A stretch of DNA of 64,000 bases from Aldehydirespirator sp965204415. Its GTDB lineage: Bacteria > Actinomycetota > Acidimicrobiia > Acidimicrobiales > Aldehydirespiratoraceae. The stretch lies in assembly GCA_965204415.1 (NCBI GenBank), contig CBDBEL010000003.1:744001-808000 (forward strand), written 5' to 3'. The notes beneath the pieces were generated by a model. That model was not told the origin of the DNA, did not search any database, and saw nothing but the letters and a program-made list of their open reading frames with translations. The number at the start of each line of letters is the position of its first letter. The first letter of the stretch is position 1. The position numbers were made by a program, and so were the translations under genes. Shown in pieces: positions 17,875 to 26,527 of the stretch.

Positions 17875-17963
17875 CGGAGACGGTGGGATTCGAACCCACG
17901 AACGACTTGCGTCGTTACTTCCTTAGCAGGGAAGCGCCTTCAACCGGACTCGGCCACGTCTCC
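17875..17963 (-). tRNA. tRNA-Ser(GCT)
   Basis: A full cloverleaf on the minus strand: acceptor GGAGACG paired with CGTCTCC, discriminator G, anticodon loop CTGCTAA giving GCT, a long serine variable arm and the T-loop GTTCGAATC. CCA is not encoded. It lies at the edge of the scarred accessory patch with its 3' end facing it. Confidence 0.97.
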
Positions 17964-17991
17964 GGAAGCTCTGAGCGTACCGGCGTGCCGG

Positions 17992-19305
17992 CTAGGAGCA
18001 GTCCACGCAGGCCACGTCGTCGACGTCGGCGCCGCCTAGGAACGCGGTGAGCCAGTCGAGGAAGGCCACCCCCTCCACCTCCTGGGTGTAGAGCAGCTCC
18101 CGGTGCAGGATCGTGTGGTCGGTGCCGGCAGCCATGTAGCTGGCCTGATTCACGCCGCCCGCCTCGATCAGGGCCTCGTTCTGGTACATCAGCTGGTCGA
18201 TGCTGCTGGCGTCGAACCCAGCCAGGATCGCGAAGAACTCCTGGGTGCTGTCGAAGGCGTTGTCGTAGCGGGCGAACCGCGCCCGGGGGGCATGCGTGCC
18301 GGCACGGACGAACAGCTCCGGCAGCCCGTACTCGGCCGCGGTGACCCCCTCGTTGACGGGCCAGTCGGGAATGACGGTGCTGGTGCCCCACAGCGCCCCG
18401 ATGTAGGAGTTGATGCCGGGGTCGCTCGGGTAGGCACCTGAGGCGTCGGCCACCACCGCGATGCTCGCCTCACTGAACAGGTCGGCGGCGAGGCCGCCGT
18501 AGAGCGCGGCCGAGGCTGACCCCGCGCTCGAGCCGGCCACCACCACCTCGGTGGCACCGCCGAAGCGCTCGACTGCGGCGGCCAGCGCGGTGTTGGCGTT
18601 GACGAAGCCGTTGTGGTGCACCAGCACCCCGTTGCCGTAGTCGTAGGTCTGGTTCCCGAGATGCACGTCTCCGGTGCAGTACAGCGCCACCACGAACGAG
18701 TGGTCCTTGAGCGGATTCAGCGGGTTGTCGAAGGCGAAGATGCCGTCCCAGAAGGCGGGGCTGTCACCCAGCTCGTTGGGGTTAGTAGTCGTGTCGTAGG
18801 CGTTCTCCTCGCCGGTGAACGAGCAGGTCTCCTGGCTGAAGCACGCCCCTCCGCCCTGCAGGTAGAAGACCAGCTTGTCGGGATCGCCCTCACGCACCCA
18901 GTAGAAGTACTCGCTGCCGTCAGAGCACCTGCAGTCCTCGCCCCCAGAGAAGGCCGCCCACTCCTCGGCCGTCATCACCGCCCCGGCCGCCGGGTCTGGG
19001 ACGGTGGTGGTCGGAGCAGCGGTGGTGGTGGGCGCGGCGGTGGTGGGTGTGGCCGTGGTGGGTGTGGCCGTGGTGGTCGGGGCCGCGGTGGTGGGTGTGG
19101 CCGTGGTGGTGGGCGCGGCGGCGGTCGGGGCCGCGGTGGTGGTGGGCGCGGTGGTGGTGGGCGCGGCGGTGGTGGGTGTGGCCGTGGCCGGAGCGGTCGT
19201 CGGCTCGGGCTCTTCGGCCCGTTCGGCGCTCTCGTCTGATCCGCCGCAGGCTGCGGCCGCGGCCGCCACCAGGATCAGACTGGCGAGCAAGCGGATACGG
19301 GTCAT
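17992..19305 (-). CDS. Pectinacetylesterase-family lipoprotein hydrolase
   Basis: 437 residues. The lipobox AAAAAAC places the lipidated Cys at 20. Next comes a linker of about 75 residues made almost only of Thr, Ala and Pro, then a catalytic domain with pectinacetylesterase features: FYLQGGGACFSQETC (oxyanion region), VVVAGSSAGSASA (nucleophile Ser) and a C-terminal HTILHR (probable catalytic His). Several Cys residues, including a terminal VACVDCS, suggest disulfides. The family deacetylates esterified polysaccharides. Substrate not defined. Confidence 0.82.
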   Translation of the reverse strand: MTRIRLLASLILVAAAAAACGGSDESAERAEEPEPTTAPATATPTTAAPTTTAPTTTAAPTAAAPTTTATPTTAAPTTTATPTTATPTTAAPTTTAAPTTTVPDPAAGAVMTAEEWAAFSGGEDCRCSDGSEYFYWVREGDPDKLVFYLQGGGACFSQETCSFTGEENAYDTTTNPNELGDSPAFWDGIFAFDNPLNPLKDHSFVVALYCTGDVHLGNQTYDYGNGVLVHHNGFVNANTALAAAVERFGGATEVVVAGSSAGSASAALYGGLAADLFSEASIAVVADASGAYPSDPGINSYIGALWGTSTVIPDWPVNEGVTAAEYGLPELFVRAGTHAPRARFARYDNAFDSTQEFFAILAGFDASSIDQLMYQNEALIEAGGVNQASYMAAGTDHTILHRELLYTQEVEGVAFLDWLTAFLGGADVDDVACVDCS

Positions 19306-19320
19306 GGCAGTCCCCTCACA

Positions 19321-19620
19321 GCTGGTGGTCTCGGCAGGCTAGGCCGCACGAGGGTCGGTGTAGTCGTCCCCCGGGATCGCCTCGGCGGGCGCGACAGGGC
19401 GACCACCGCCGACGGCTCGTCCCTGGCCGGGCGCAAGGCCGGGCAGCAGCCCGACGACCGGGAGTGGGTGATCTTCCCGGCCACTCCGACCTCCAAGGAG
19501 CCCCTCGCCCCGGTGTACCAGCACAACCAGCCCCGCTTCGGCTACGTCGTGAACTGGATCTATGACAAAAGCCACATTCAGAGGCATAAACTATATGAAC
19601 TAATCTATGATATTCTATGA
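19321..19620 (+). other. Intergenic stretch with a possible coding remnant
   Basis: One frame without a start codon is open from about 19342 to the TGA at 19618-19620 and reads protein-like in the middle (DDREWVIFPATPTSKEPLA, YQHNQPRFGYVVNWIYD). I do not recognise a family. It may be the worn 3' end of a lost gene. The last 60 bases turn AT-rich and form the upstream region of the sensor kinase gene. Confidence 0.35.
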
Positions 19621-19628
19621 TTTAGAAT
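19604..19628 (+). promoter_or_regulatory. Direct repeat TCTATGAT x2 and a -10-like TAGAAT before the sensor kinase gene
   Basis: TCTATGAT occurs at 19604-19611 and 19614-19621, exactly 10 bases apart, followed by TAGAAT at 19623-19628. Direct repeats at about one helical turn are the usual target of OmpR/PhoB winged-helix dimers, and the gene downstream encodes such a domain, so autoregulation is plausible. Confidence 0.4.
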
Positions 19629-19674
19629 AACAGAGCTGCACCGCGGCACAGTCGAGCCCACGCCAGGAGATGCG

Positions 19675-22047
19675 ATGACCCAGCCAGACCAGCAGGACCG
19701 GGACTTCGAGGCGCTTCAGGAGCGGTTGACGCGGCTGAGCGAGGCCAGTCTGCTCATCAGCGAGAGCCTGGACTTCGACACGGTGCTCCAAGGGGTCCTC
19801 GACTCGGCGCGACACCTCACGGCCGCCCGCTACGGGGTGATGACCCTCTTCGACGACGGGGGTCAGGTGCAGGACTTGTTGTCGTCGGGGCTGACGGCCG
19901 AGGAGTCCGAGCAGCTGTGGCTCATCCCCGACGCGTACCAGGTCTTCGAGTCGTTGACCGAGATCTCCGAGCCGTTGAGGGTGGCCGATCTGGTGGAGCA
20001 TGTCAGGTCGCTGGGTTTCGCCGGGTACAGCATCCCGCTGCCGGTGGGGGTGCTCAGCTACCTGGCGGCGCCGATGTTCTACCGGGGCGATCGGGTGGGC
20101 CAGGTGTTCGTCGGCGGCAAGGACGGCGCCGAGGAGTTCACCCGCGCCGACGAGGACACCCTGGTGATGTTCGCCTCCCAGGCGGCGCTGGTCATCGCCA
20201 ACGCTCGCCAGCACCGGGACGAGCGGCGGGCCAGGACGTTCCTCGAGACGCTGGTGAACACCTCGCCGGTGGGCGTCGTCGTCATCGACGCCGCGACCGG
20301 GGCGGCGGTGTCGTTCAACCGCGAGGCCATACGCATCGTGGAGGGTCTGCGCGACGACGACCAGAAGCTGGAGGACCTCCTCGAGGCGGTGACCTGCGTG
20401 CGGTCCGACGGCCGGGAGGTGTCACTTCAGGAGTTGCCGCTGTCGGAGACGGTCCGCGCCGAGGAGATCGTGCTGAGGGTTCCCGACGGGCGCAGCGTCA
20501 GCGCCCTGCTCAACGCCACCCCGATCCACTCCGAGCAGGACGCGCTTGCGTCCTTCGTGGTGACGTTGCAGGACATGGCGCCGCTGGAGGAACAGGAGCG
20601 GCTGCGGGCTGACTTCTTGGCCATGGTGAGCCATGAGCTTCGCACGCCCCTCGCGGCGGTCAAGGGGTCAGTGGCCACGCTGCTGGAGACCGCCGACGGG
20701 CTCGACCCCGCCGAGCTGGCGCAGTTCCTGCGCATCATCCGCGACCAGTCCGATCAGATGCGGCACCTGATCGGCGACCTGCTCGACGTCGCCCGCATCA
20801 ACACGGGCACCCTGCCGGTTGTTCCCGAGCCCGTCGATGTGCGCCTGCTGGTGCAGGACGCCAAGAACCGGTTCATCGCCGGAGGCTCCACCAACCCGGT
20901 GAGCATTGAGCTGGCGGAGGATCTGCCGTTCGTGATGGCGGACCGTCAGCGCATCGCGCAGGTGCTGGGCAACCTCCTGTTCAACGCGGCCGGGAGCTCG
21001 CCGGAGGGGTCGCCGATTCTGGTGGCCGGGGCGCGCGACGGGGTCCAGGTTGCGGTGTCGGTCACCGACGAGGGCCGGGGCATTCCCGCGGAGTTGATGC
21101 CGGAGCTGTTCCGGCGGTTCTCGCGGGCCCACCGCGCCGATGACGCATCGGCTCTGGCCGCGTCGGGTGTGGCGGGGTCGGGTTTGGGGTTGGCTATCTG
21201 CAGGGGCATCGTGGAGGCTCACGGGGGTCGTATATGGGCTGACAGTGACGGTGCGGGGCTGGGGGCGCGGTTCACGTTCACGATGCCCGCGGCGGAGCCC
21301 CCGGCGGCCGCGTCGGTGGCGGGCCCGGGCGGGTCGAGGGCCCCTGCGCAGCGCCAGGTGCGGGTTCTGGCGGTGGATGACGACCCCCAGGCGCTCAGGT
21401 ACATCCGCGACACCCTCACCAGGGCGGGCTATGCGCCCATCGTGACCGGCGACCCTGCCGACATCGATCGCCTCATGGCCCAGGAGAGGCCCCATCTGGT
21501 GCTGTTGGATCTGGTGCTGCCGGACCGCGACGGCATCGACGTGATGAGCGACATCCACAGGACCGCGGACATACCGGTGGTGTTTTTGTCCGCGTACGGC
21601 CATGACGAGACCGTCGCTAGGGCCTTCGACATGGGCGCGGCCGACTACGTGGTGAAGCCCTTCTCGCCCACTGAGCTGGCCGCGAGGATAAGAGCGGCCC
21701 TGCGCAGGCGCCTCGAGCCCCTCGAGGGCGAGCCGTCGGCGCCCTACCAGGCCGGCGCGCTGAGCATCGACTACGCCCTGCGGCGCGCCGCGGTGGCCGG
21801 CGAGGCGGTGGAGCTGACCGCCACCGAGTACGCCGTGCTCTACGAGTTGGCCGCGCACGCCCCGCGGGTGCTGACCCACAACGTGTTGCTGCACCGCGTC
21901 TGGGGCCCAGAAAGAGTCGGAGAGCCCTGGCTGGTACGCGACGTCATCAAACGGCTCCGCCGCAAACTCGGCGACTCCGCCGACAGCCCCGACTACATCT
22001 TCACCGAACCCCGCGTCGGCTACCGGATGCCCACCGGACAAACCTAG
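19675..22047 (+). CDS. Hybrid sensor histidine kinase fused to an OmpR-type response regulator
   Basis: 790 residues in one chain, preceded by AGGAG. Domains in order: GAF (about 25-180), a PAS-like segment (about 185-305), HisKA with the phospho-acceptor His320 in MVSHELRTPL, HATPase_c (N box around 430-440, DEGRGIP at 465-471, GSGLGLAI at 501-508), a receiver (acidic VDDD near 567-570, phospho-Asp612, Lys661) and a C-terminal winged-helix DNA-binding domain (about 690-785, ending TEPRVGYRMP). There is no membrane segment, so it senses something cytoplasmic, possibly through GAF. The whole pathway from sensor to DNA binding sits in one polypeptide; ordinary systems split it in two. Confidence 0.92.
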   Translation: MTQPDQQDRDFEALQERLTRLSEASLLISESLDFDTVLQGVLDSARHLTAARYGVMTLFDDGGQVQDLLSSGLTAEESEQLWLIPDAYQVFESLTEISEPLRVADLVEHVRSLGFAGYSIPLPVGVLSYLAAPMFYRGDRVGQVFVGGKDGAEEFTRADEDTLVMFASQAALVIANARQHRDERRARTFLETLVNTSPVGVVVIDAATGAAVSFNREAIRIVEGLRDDDQKLEDLLEAVTCVRSDGREVSLQELPLSETVRAEEIVLRVPDGRSVSALLNATPIHSEQDALASFVVTLQDMAPLEEQERLRADFLAMVSHELRTPLAAVKGSVATLLETADGLDPAELAQFLRIIRDQSDQMRHLIGDLLDVARINTGTLPVVPEPVDVRLLVQDAKNRFIAGGSTNPVSIELAEDLPFVMADRQRIAQVLGNLLFNAAGSSPEGSPILVAGARDGVQVAVSVTDEGRGIPAELMPELFRRFSRAHRADDASALAASGVAGSGLGLAICRGIVEAHGGRIWADSDGAGLGARFTFTMPAAEPPAAASVAGPGGSRAPAQRQVRVLAVDDDPQALRYIRDTLTRAGYAPIVTGDPADIDRLMAQERPHLVLLDLVLPDRDGIDVMSDIHRTADIPVVFLSAYGHDETVARAFDMGAADYVVKPFSPTELAARIRAALRRRLEPLEGEPSAPYQAGALSIDYALRRAAVAGEAVELTATEYAVLYELAAHAPRVLTHNVLLHRVWGPERVGEPWLVRDVIKRLRRKLGDSADSPDYIFTEPRVGYRMPTGQT

Positions 22048-22198
22048 AGTCATAGATCGATCCACACGACAGCTCTGTGGACCACTTGTAGTTCATAGCT
22101 ATAGTCGAGCATCATCTACTACCGACGTTCGGGTGGCCGGATCGTAAGGCGCCGGCTATCAGGCGCTCAGGCCCCGGCGCTCCCGACCGTCTGCTGAC
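22048..22198. other. Gene-free region after the sensor kinase gene
   Basis: Moderately AT-rich. TCATAG at 22050-22055 and 22093-22098 is the reverse complement of the CTATGA core found upstream of the sensor gene. No gene seen. Confidence 0.4.
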
Positions 22199-22291
22199 AT
22201 GGCATCACGTCGCCGAGATTGGCTGATAGTGATCTTCTGGACGCTGGTCGCGGCCACAGTCGTGATCCTGGTCCGAATCCTCACCGGCTAG
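22199..22291 (+). CDS. 30-residue single-span membrane microprotein
   Basis: ATG to TAG, 30 codons. A basic start, MASRRRDW, is followed by one hydrophobic span (LIVIFWTLVAATVVILV) and a short RILTG end, a positive-inside single-pass layout. It lies alone between the sensor kinase and the TetR gene. No clear ribosome-binding site precedes it, so it could be leaderless or spurious; the composition is unlike random high-GC frames. Confidence 0.4.
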   Translation: MASRRRDWLIVIFWTLVAATVVILVRILTG

Positions 22292-22339
22292 AGTCACAAA
22301 ATCCTGCGGTGCTCGATATGCAACGGCCTCTATTGACCT

Positions 22340-22352
22340 GCGTATCATACGC
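22340..22352. promoter_or_regulatory. Perfect 13-bp palindrome GCGTATCATACGC upstream of the TetR gene
   Basis: Arms GCGTAT and ATACGC flank a central C. A TTGACC hexamer sits directly upstream at 22333-22338 and could be a -35 element. The position about 110 bases before a TetR-family gene makes it a candidate self-operator. Confidence 0.4.
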
Positions 22353-22460
22353 TGTTGTGGTTGGCCATAGAGATGTGGGGCCTGCTCCTGTGCTGCGAGA
22401 GCCTGACCCGGATCTTGTTGACCACTCCGCCGCAACGAGCCCAGGAGTGAGAGCCCAGGA

Positions 22461-23126
22461 GTGATGGGCGTGTCGATGCAGGATCTGTCGGACATCGAGA
22501 GTCGCCGTCCCTCAGCCGGGCCAACCGGTCGCTCTCATCAATCCCAATACGTCACCACTCGCCTGCTGGAAGCTGCCGCGGAGGTGTTCGGCGAGCACGG
22601 CTACGAGGCAGCCAGGATCCATGAGGTCGCCCGCCGGTGCGGGCTTACGACTGGTGCCGTCTACTCGCGCTGGCCCACCAAGCAAGAGTTGTTCGTGGCT
22701 GTCGTCCAATATGTCACCCGTCAGCGGGCCGCGCTGCTCGTCGACAGCGTCGAGCCCACGGCTGAGAGACTCGCTCTCCTCGCCAGGGGTCTGCTGGCCG
22801 TCGGCGAGGACACCCCGAGGGACTTCATGCTCGAAGCCCACATCGCTGCACGGCGCGACAATGAACTCCAAGCGAGGATCTCCGCGAGCTTGACGACAGA
22901 AGCGAGCGCACTCTCGGCGATGGTCGCCGACGGCAAGGCCTCCGGCGCAATCGACACGTCATGGAGCACCGAGGCCGTCGTCTTGCTGTACCAGTCCCTC
23001 GGCCTCGGAACTCGCCTTGCGCGGTCGATGGTGTCGACGGCTCAGCCCAGGGCCACAGCAGAAGAGTGGGAGGCCTTGATGGTGCGGCTCGTCGAAGCGG
23101 TGGAGCAGGCGCAGGAGCGCCGGTAG
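22461..23126 (+). CDS. TetR-family transcriptional regulator
   Basis: 221 residues from ATG 22461; ATG 22476 is an alternative start. The N-terminal HTH is clear: TRLLEAAAEVFGEHGYEAAR, IHEVARRCGLTTGAVYSRW, PTKQELF. The ligand-binding half is helical and not diagnostic. No obvious target operon is adjacent; a perfect palindrome lies upstream. The minus-strand tRNA-Ser gene follows. Confidence 0.88.
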   Translation: MMGVSMQDLSDIESRRPSAGPTGRSHQSQYVTTRLLEAAAEVFGEHGYEAARIHEVARRCGLTTGAVYSRWPTKQELFVAVVQYVTRQRAALLVDSVEPTAERLALLARGLLAVGEDTPRDFMLEAHIAARRDNELQARISASLTTEASALSAMVADGKASGAIDTSWSTEAVVLLYQSLGLGTRLARSMVSTAQPRATAEEWEALMVRLVEAVEQAQERR

Positions 23127-23141
23127 CGCTGGAGAACAGAG

Positions 23142-23228
23142 CGGAGGGAGGGGGATTCGAACCCCCGGGACCCGTGAAGGCCCAACGGTTTTCAAGACCG
23201 TCGCAATCGTCCGCTCTGCCATCCCTCC
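23142..23228 (-). tRNA. tRNA-Ser(TGA)
   Basis: Acceptor GGAGGGA pairs with TCCCTCC, discriminator G, anticodon stem ACGGT/ACCGT with loop CTTGAAA giving TGA, a long variable arm and T-loop GTTCGAATC. CCA is not encoded. Confidence 0.97.
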
Positions 23229-23273
23229 GCAGCCAAGGATACGCGGGCTCGAGCAACGCGCCGCGGGCCGGCG

Positions 23274-24218
23274 TCAGCCAAGGATGCGGCCTCGCAGGTC
23301 GTCGATCCAGACTGCGGCTCTGCGCACCTCGACCTGGTTCATCAGGTGGTCGTGGTGGTCCACCGACGCCGACGGGTAGGAACCGAGGAACTTCACGCTG
23401 GCGGTCTTCATGCGGAGGTTGCGCAGGGCGTCGGCCACCACCTCGTCGGCGATGTGGCCCTCGCAGTCGAGCAGAAAACAGTACTGGCCCAGACTGGCCT
23501 TGGTGGGACGGCTCTGCAGGCTGGTGAGGTTGATGGCCCGAGCCGCGAACTCACCGAGGATCCCGATGAGCGAGCCGGGCGCATCGGAGCGCTGGTAGAC
23601 GACCATGCTCGTCTTGTCGTGGCCCGTGGGCGCGGCGACCACATCCGCGGCCACCAGAACGAAGCGGGTCTGGTTCTCGGCGTGGTCCGCGATGTCGGCT
23701 GCCAGCACCTCCAGGCCGTACACCTCCGCAGAGCGCAGCGGCGCTATGGCCGCGGTGGTGTGATCATCCGACCCGGCCAGGCTGCGGGCGGCCTCCGCGG
23801 TCGAGTTGGCCGCCTCGAACACCGCGTGAGGAAGATGCTCCGCCAGGTACCCGCGGCACTGGGCATGGGCCACCGGGTAGGAGCGGATCCGCTCCACCGA
23901 CTCCAGGGCCACGCCCGGCCGGGCCAGCAGGTTCAGGTTGACGTCGATGATCACCTCGCGCTGGATGAACAGGTCGGTGTCGAAGGCCAGAGCGTCGAGG
24001 GTGGCGGTCACCGAGCCCTCGATCATGTTCTCGATGGCGACCAGGCCCAGGTCGACCTCGCCGCTCTCGACGGCCTGCAGCACGTCGATGATCGAGTTGA
24101 TGGGACGGTGCTTCATGGCGGCCAGGTCGGGCTCGGAGTAGATGGCCTGCTCGGTGAACGTCCCGGCCGGGCCCAGGTATCCGACCGTCGGTCTGCGCGG
24201 CTCTTCGGGCTGCCCCAT
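23274..24218 (-). CDS. pheA: Prephenate dehydratase
   Basis: 314 residues from the ATG at 24218. The PDT domain (about 10-190) shows GYLGPAGTFTEQA, LGLVAIENMIEGSV and the TRF motif at 184-186 in ENQTRFVLVA, which binds substrate. The ACT regulatory domain (about 203-285) has GSLIGILGEFAARAINLT followed by SLQSRP, where phenylalanine normally binds and inhibits. It converts prephenate to phenylpyruvate in phenylalanine synthesis. No chorismate mutase domain is fused. It diverges from the MBL hydrolase gene with 84 bases between. Confidence 0.95.
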   Translation of the reverse strand: MGQPEEPRRPTVGYLGPAGTFTEQAIYSEPDLAAMKHRPINSIIDVLQAVESGEVDLGLVAIENMIEGSVTATLDALAFDTDLFIQREVIIDVNLNLLARPGVALESVERIRSYPVAHAQCRGYLAEHLPHAVFEAANSTAEAARSLAGSDDHTTAAIAPLRSAEVYGLEVLAADIADHAENQTRFVLVAADVVAAPTGHDKTSMVVYQRSDAPGSLIGILGEFAARAINLTSLQSRPTKASLGQYCFLLDCEGHIADEVVADALRNLRMKTASVKFLGSYPSASVDHHDHLMNQVEVRRAAVWIDDLRGRILG

Positions 24219-24302
24219 CCACGGCAGGGTACGGCCGATCAGGGGGAGTTCGGCGCTGCGAGTCGGCAACGCCCACCCGTGCCGGCTCGTAGCCTGAGGG
24301 AC

Positions 24303-25016
24303 GTGGACGACCGGCTCTACTTCCGCCAGCTGCTGTCGGGGCGCGACTTCGCGGCCGGCGACGGGCTGGCCCAGCAGATGGTGAACTTCGTGTACGCCAT
24401 CGGCGACCGCCGCAGCGGCCAGGCGCTGCTGGTCGACCCGGCCTACGACACCGGCGGGCTCCTCGACCTGCTCGAAGCCGACGGCATGGCCTGCACCGGC
24501 GTGCTGGCCACCCACTACCACCCCGACCACGTGGGGGGCGAGATGATGGGCTTCAGCATCGAGGGCGTCAGCCGCCTGCTGGAGCGGGTCTCGGTGCCGG
24601 TCCACGTCCAGGCCGACGAGGCCGACCTCGTCAAGAAGGTGACCGGCCTCTCCGACGACTGCCTGGTCAGCCACGCCTCGGGCGACGTGGTGACCGTCGG
24701 GGCAATCGACATCGAGCTCATCGCCACGCCGGGCCACACCCCCGGCAGCCAGTGCTTCCTGGTCGACGGGCGCCTGGTGGCCGGCGACACGCTGTTCCTC
24801 GAGGGCTGCGGCCGCATGGACCTGCCCGGATCCGACCCGGCCCAGATGTACGAGAGCCTCACCACCCGGCTGGCCCGGGTGCCCGACGACGCGGTGCTGT
24901 ACCCGGGGCACCGCTACTCGATGGAGTCGTCGGCCACCATGGGGATCACCCGCGAGCGCAACCCGGTGTTCCGGATCCCCGGCCGCGACCGGTGGCTCGC
25001 CACCTTCGCCGGTTGA
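24303..25016 (+). CDS. MBL-fold metallohydrolase (glyoxalase II / persulfide dioxygenase-like)
   Basis: 237 residues from a GTG. The metal motif HYHPDH (His71, His73, Asp75, His76) is complete, with later ligands in ATPGHTPGS, AGDTLF and YPGHRY. The order resembles glyoxalase II and ETHE1-type persulfide dioxygenases; the sequence alone does not separate hydrolase from dioxygenase. It is probably a single-gene unit. Confidence 0.85.
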   Translation: MDDRLYFRQLLSGRDFAAGDGLAQQMVNFVYAIGDRRSGQALLVDPAYDTGGLLDLLEADGMACTGVLATHYHPDHVGGEMMGFSIEGVSRLLERVSVPVHVQADEADLVKKVTGLSDDCLVSHASGDVVTVGAIDIELIATPGHTPGSQCFLVDGRLVAGDTLFLEGCGRMDLPGSDPAQMYESLTTRLARVPDDAVLYPGHRYSMESSATMGITRERNPVFRIPGRDRWLATFAG

Positions 25017-25040
25017 CGGCGTGCGGGGTTGCTGAGCTAA

Positions 25041-26504
25041 CTACACCCAGGGGCAGTTGGAGTTGCGGTCGCCGAAGGTGGCGCCGGTGCGGTAGCGGTC
25101 GAGCGTGAACGGCTTGAGCTCGTCGGGCTTGTCGCCGTGCACCAGCATCTCGGCGGTGAGCTTGCCCACGCCGATCATCTTGAACCCGTGGTTCGAGTCG
25201 GCGATCACCCAGGCGTTGTCGGCCACATAATCGAACACCGGCACGTTGTCGGGGGTGAACGCGCCGATGCCGCCGTTGCGGCGCTCCTTGAAGAACGGGC
25301 GCAGGTTCTCGAGGCGCTTGAACAGCATGCCCAGCGTCGCGCAGTAGTAATCGGCGAACCACTGCTCGGCCTGGTACTCGTCGTTCAGGTGCCCGTAGGG
25401 CTCCACCGCCGCCCGGGGGCCGATCTTTACCGGGATCGTCCCGCCCTGCAGGCCGGGCGCGCCCACCCGCTCCGCCGCGTAGCGCACATAGGAATAGAAG
25501 TGGTCCTTGAGGAACCGGCCGTCGTCGGAGTACACCGGCGTGTTCATCAGCTCCACGTGCAGCACCGGCGAGTCGCGGTGCTGGGCGGTGCGGAAGTCGA
25601 TGCCCTCGGGCAGCAGGACCTCGCCCTCCAGCAGCCGCCAGTAGGTCCACATGTCCATCCGCTCTTCGACGTGGCCGTCGGGGTAGAGCACATCGAGGTG
25701 GGAGGGGCCGCCCAGCCACTCCCAGTGCTCGGGCGTCCACGCCCCCGCGCCCACGACCACCTGCTCGCAGGCGATGGACCCGTGGTCGGTCTCGACCGCG
25801 GTGACCGAGCCCGAGGCGTCGAGGCTGTATCCGGTGACGGCCGTGCCGTACACCCGCTGCACGCCCCACTGGCGGCACTTCTGGTCGAGGCCCCACACCG
25901 CCATGTGGGTTCCGGCGTAGCCGGAACGGTGCTCGTGCAGCACCACGTCGCAGTTCTCGGTCTTGAAGTCGGGCCACAGGTTGGTGAGGAAGGCGTGCGC
26001 CTCCGCGCCGGTGTACACGTCGGACGGGTAGCCGCTGGCCGCCTGCGACGCCTGGAGCCTCAGGTAGTCCTCGGTCTGGTTGGACTCGCCCACCGACACG
26101 TATCCGACCTGCTGGAACCCGAAGTTCACGGGATCGGACTCCCACACCTCCACGCTGGCCCGCAGGATGGCGTGCAGCGGACCGGTCATGTACAGGTTGC
26201 GGATGCAGCCGCAGGCCAGCCCGGTGGCGCCCGCGCCCGGCCCCTGCTTGTCGATCAGCACCACGTCGCGGCCCGAGCCCTTGCCGGTGCGCTCCAGGTA
26301 CATGGCCAGGTGGTAGGCGCTCGACAGGCCGTGCACGCCCGCGCCGACCACCACGAACCGGGCACTGCGGGGAAGCGGAACCGCGTCGAACACCGGGATG
26401 ACGGCCGGGTTGACGGCCTGCCCGCCGATCTCGGGCGGGAGCGGCCGGTTGGCGAAGGGATACCACTGGTTGTGCTCGGTGGGGTTGGGGACGCTGTTGG
26501 TCAT
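25041..26504 (-). CDS. FAD-dependent oxidoreductase (DAO family, sarcosine/dimethylglycine-oxidase-like)
   Basis: 487 residues. The ATG at 26504 has AGGAGG (26509-26514) directly upstream, which fixes the start. The Rossmann fingerprint VVVGAGVHGLSSAYH is at about 52-66, ending in IDKQGPGAGATG. The C-terminal HGFKMIGVGKLTAEM is the usual FAD-contacting end of the DAO family. It is the last gene of the hut operon, 23 bases after hutI. Family members oxidise N-methyl glycines or similar amines; its role beside histidine breakdown is unknown. Confidence 0.85.
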   Translation of the reverse strand: MTNSVPNPTEHNQWYPFANRPLPPEIGGQAVNPAVIPVFDAVPLPRSARFVVVGAGVHGLSSAYHLAMYLERTGKGSGRDVVLIDKQGPGAGATGLACGCIRNLYMTGPLHAILRASVEVWESDPVNFGFQQVGYVSVGESNQTEDYLRLQASQAASGYPSDVYTGAEAHAFLTNLWPDFKTENCDVVLHEHRSGYAGTHMAVWGLDQKCRQWGVQRVYGTAVTGYSLDASGSVTAVETDHGSIACEQVVVGAGAWTPEHWEWLGGPSHLDVLYPDGHVEERMDMWTYWRLLEGEVLLPEGIDFRTAQHRDSPVLHVELMNTPVYSDDGRFLKDHFYSYVRYAAERVGAPGLQGGTIPVKIGPRAAVEPYGHLNDEYQAEQWFADYYCATLGMLFKRLENLRPFFKERRNGGIGAFTPDNVPVFDYVADNAWVIADSNHGFKMIGVGKLTAEMLVHGDKPDELKPFTLDRYRTGATFGDRNSNCPWV

Positions 26505-26527
26505 GTCTCCTCCTGGTGGATTCGGGG

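Noticed and set aside
14368..17963. Integrated element with att sites at tRNA-Ser(GCT)
   Set aside because: No integrase gene and no second copy of the tRNA 3' end could be found in the window.
20668..22065. 465-codon minus-strand frame opposite the sensor kinase
   Set aside because: Antisense shadow; the plus strand carries every kinase and receiver motif.
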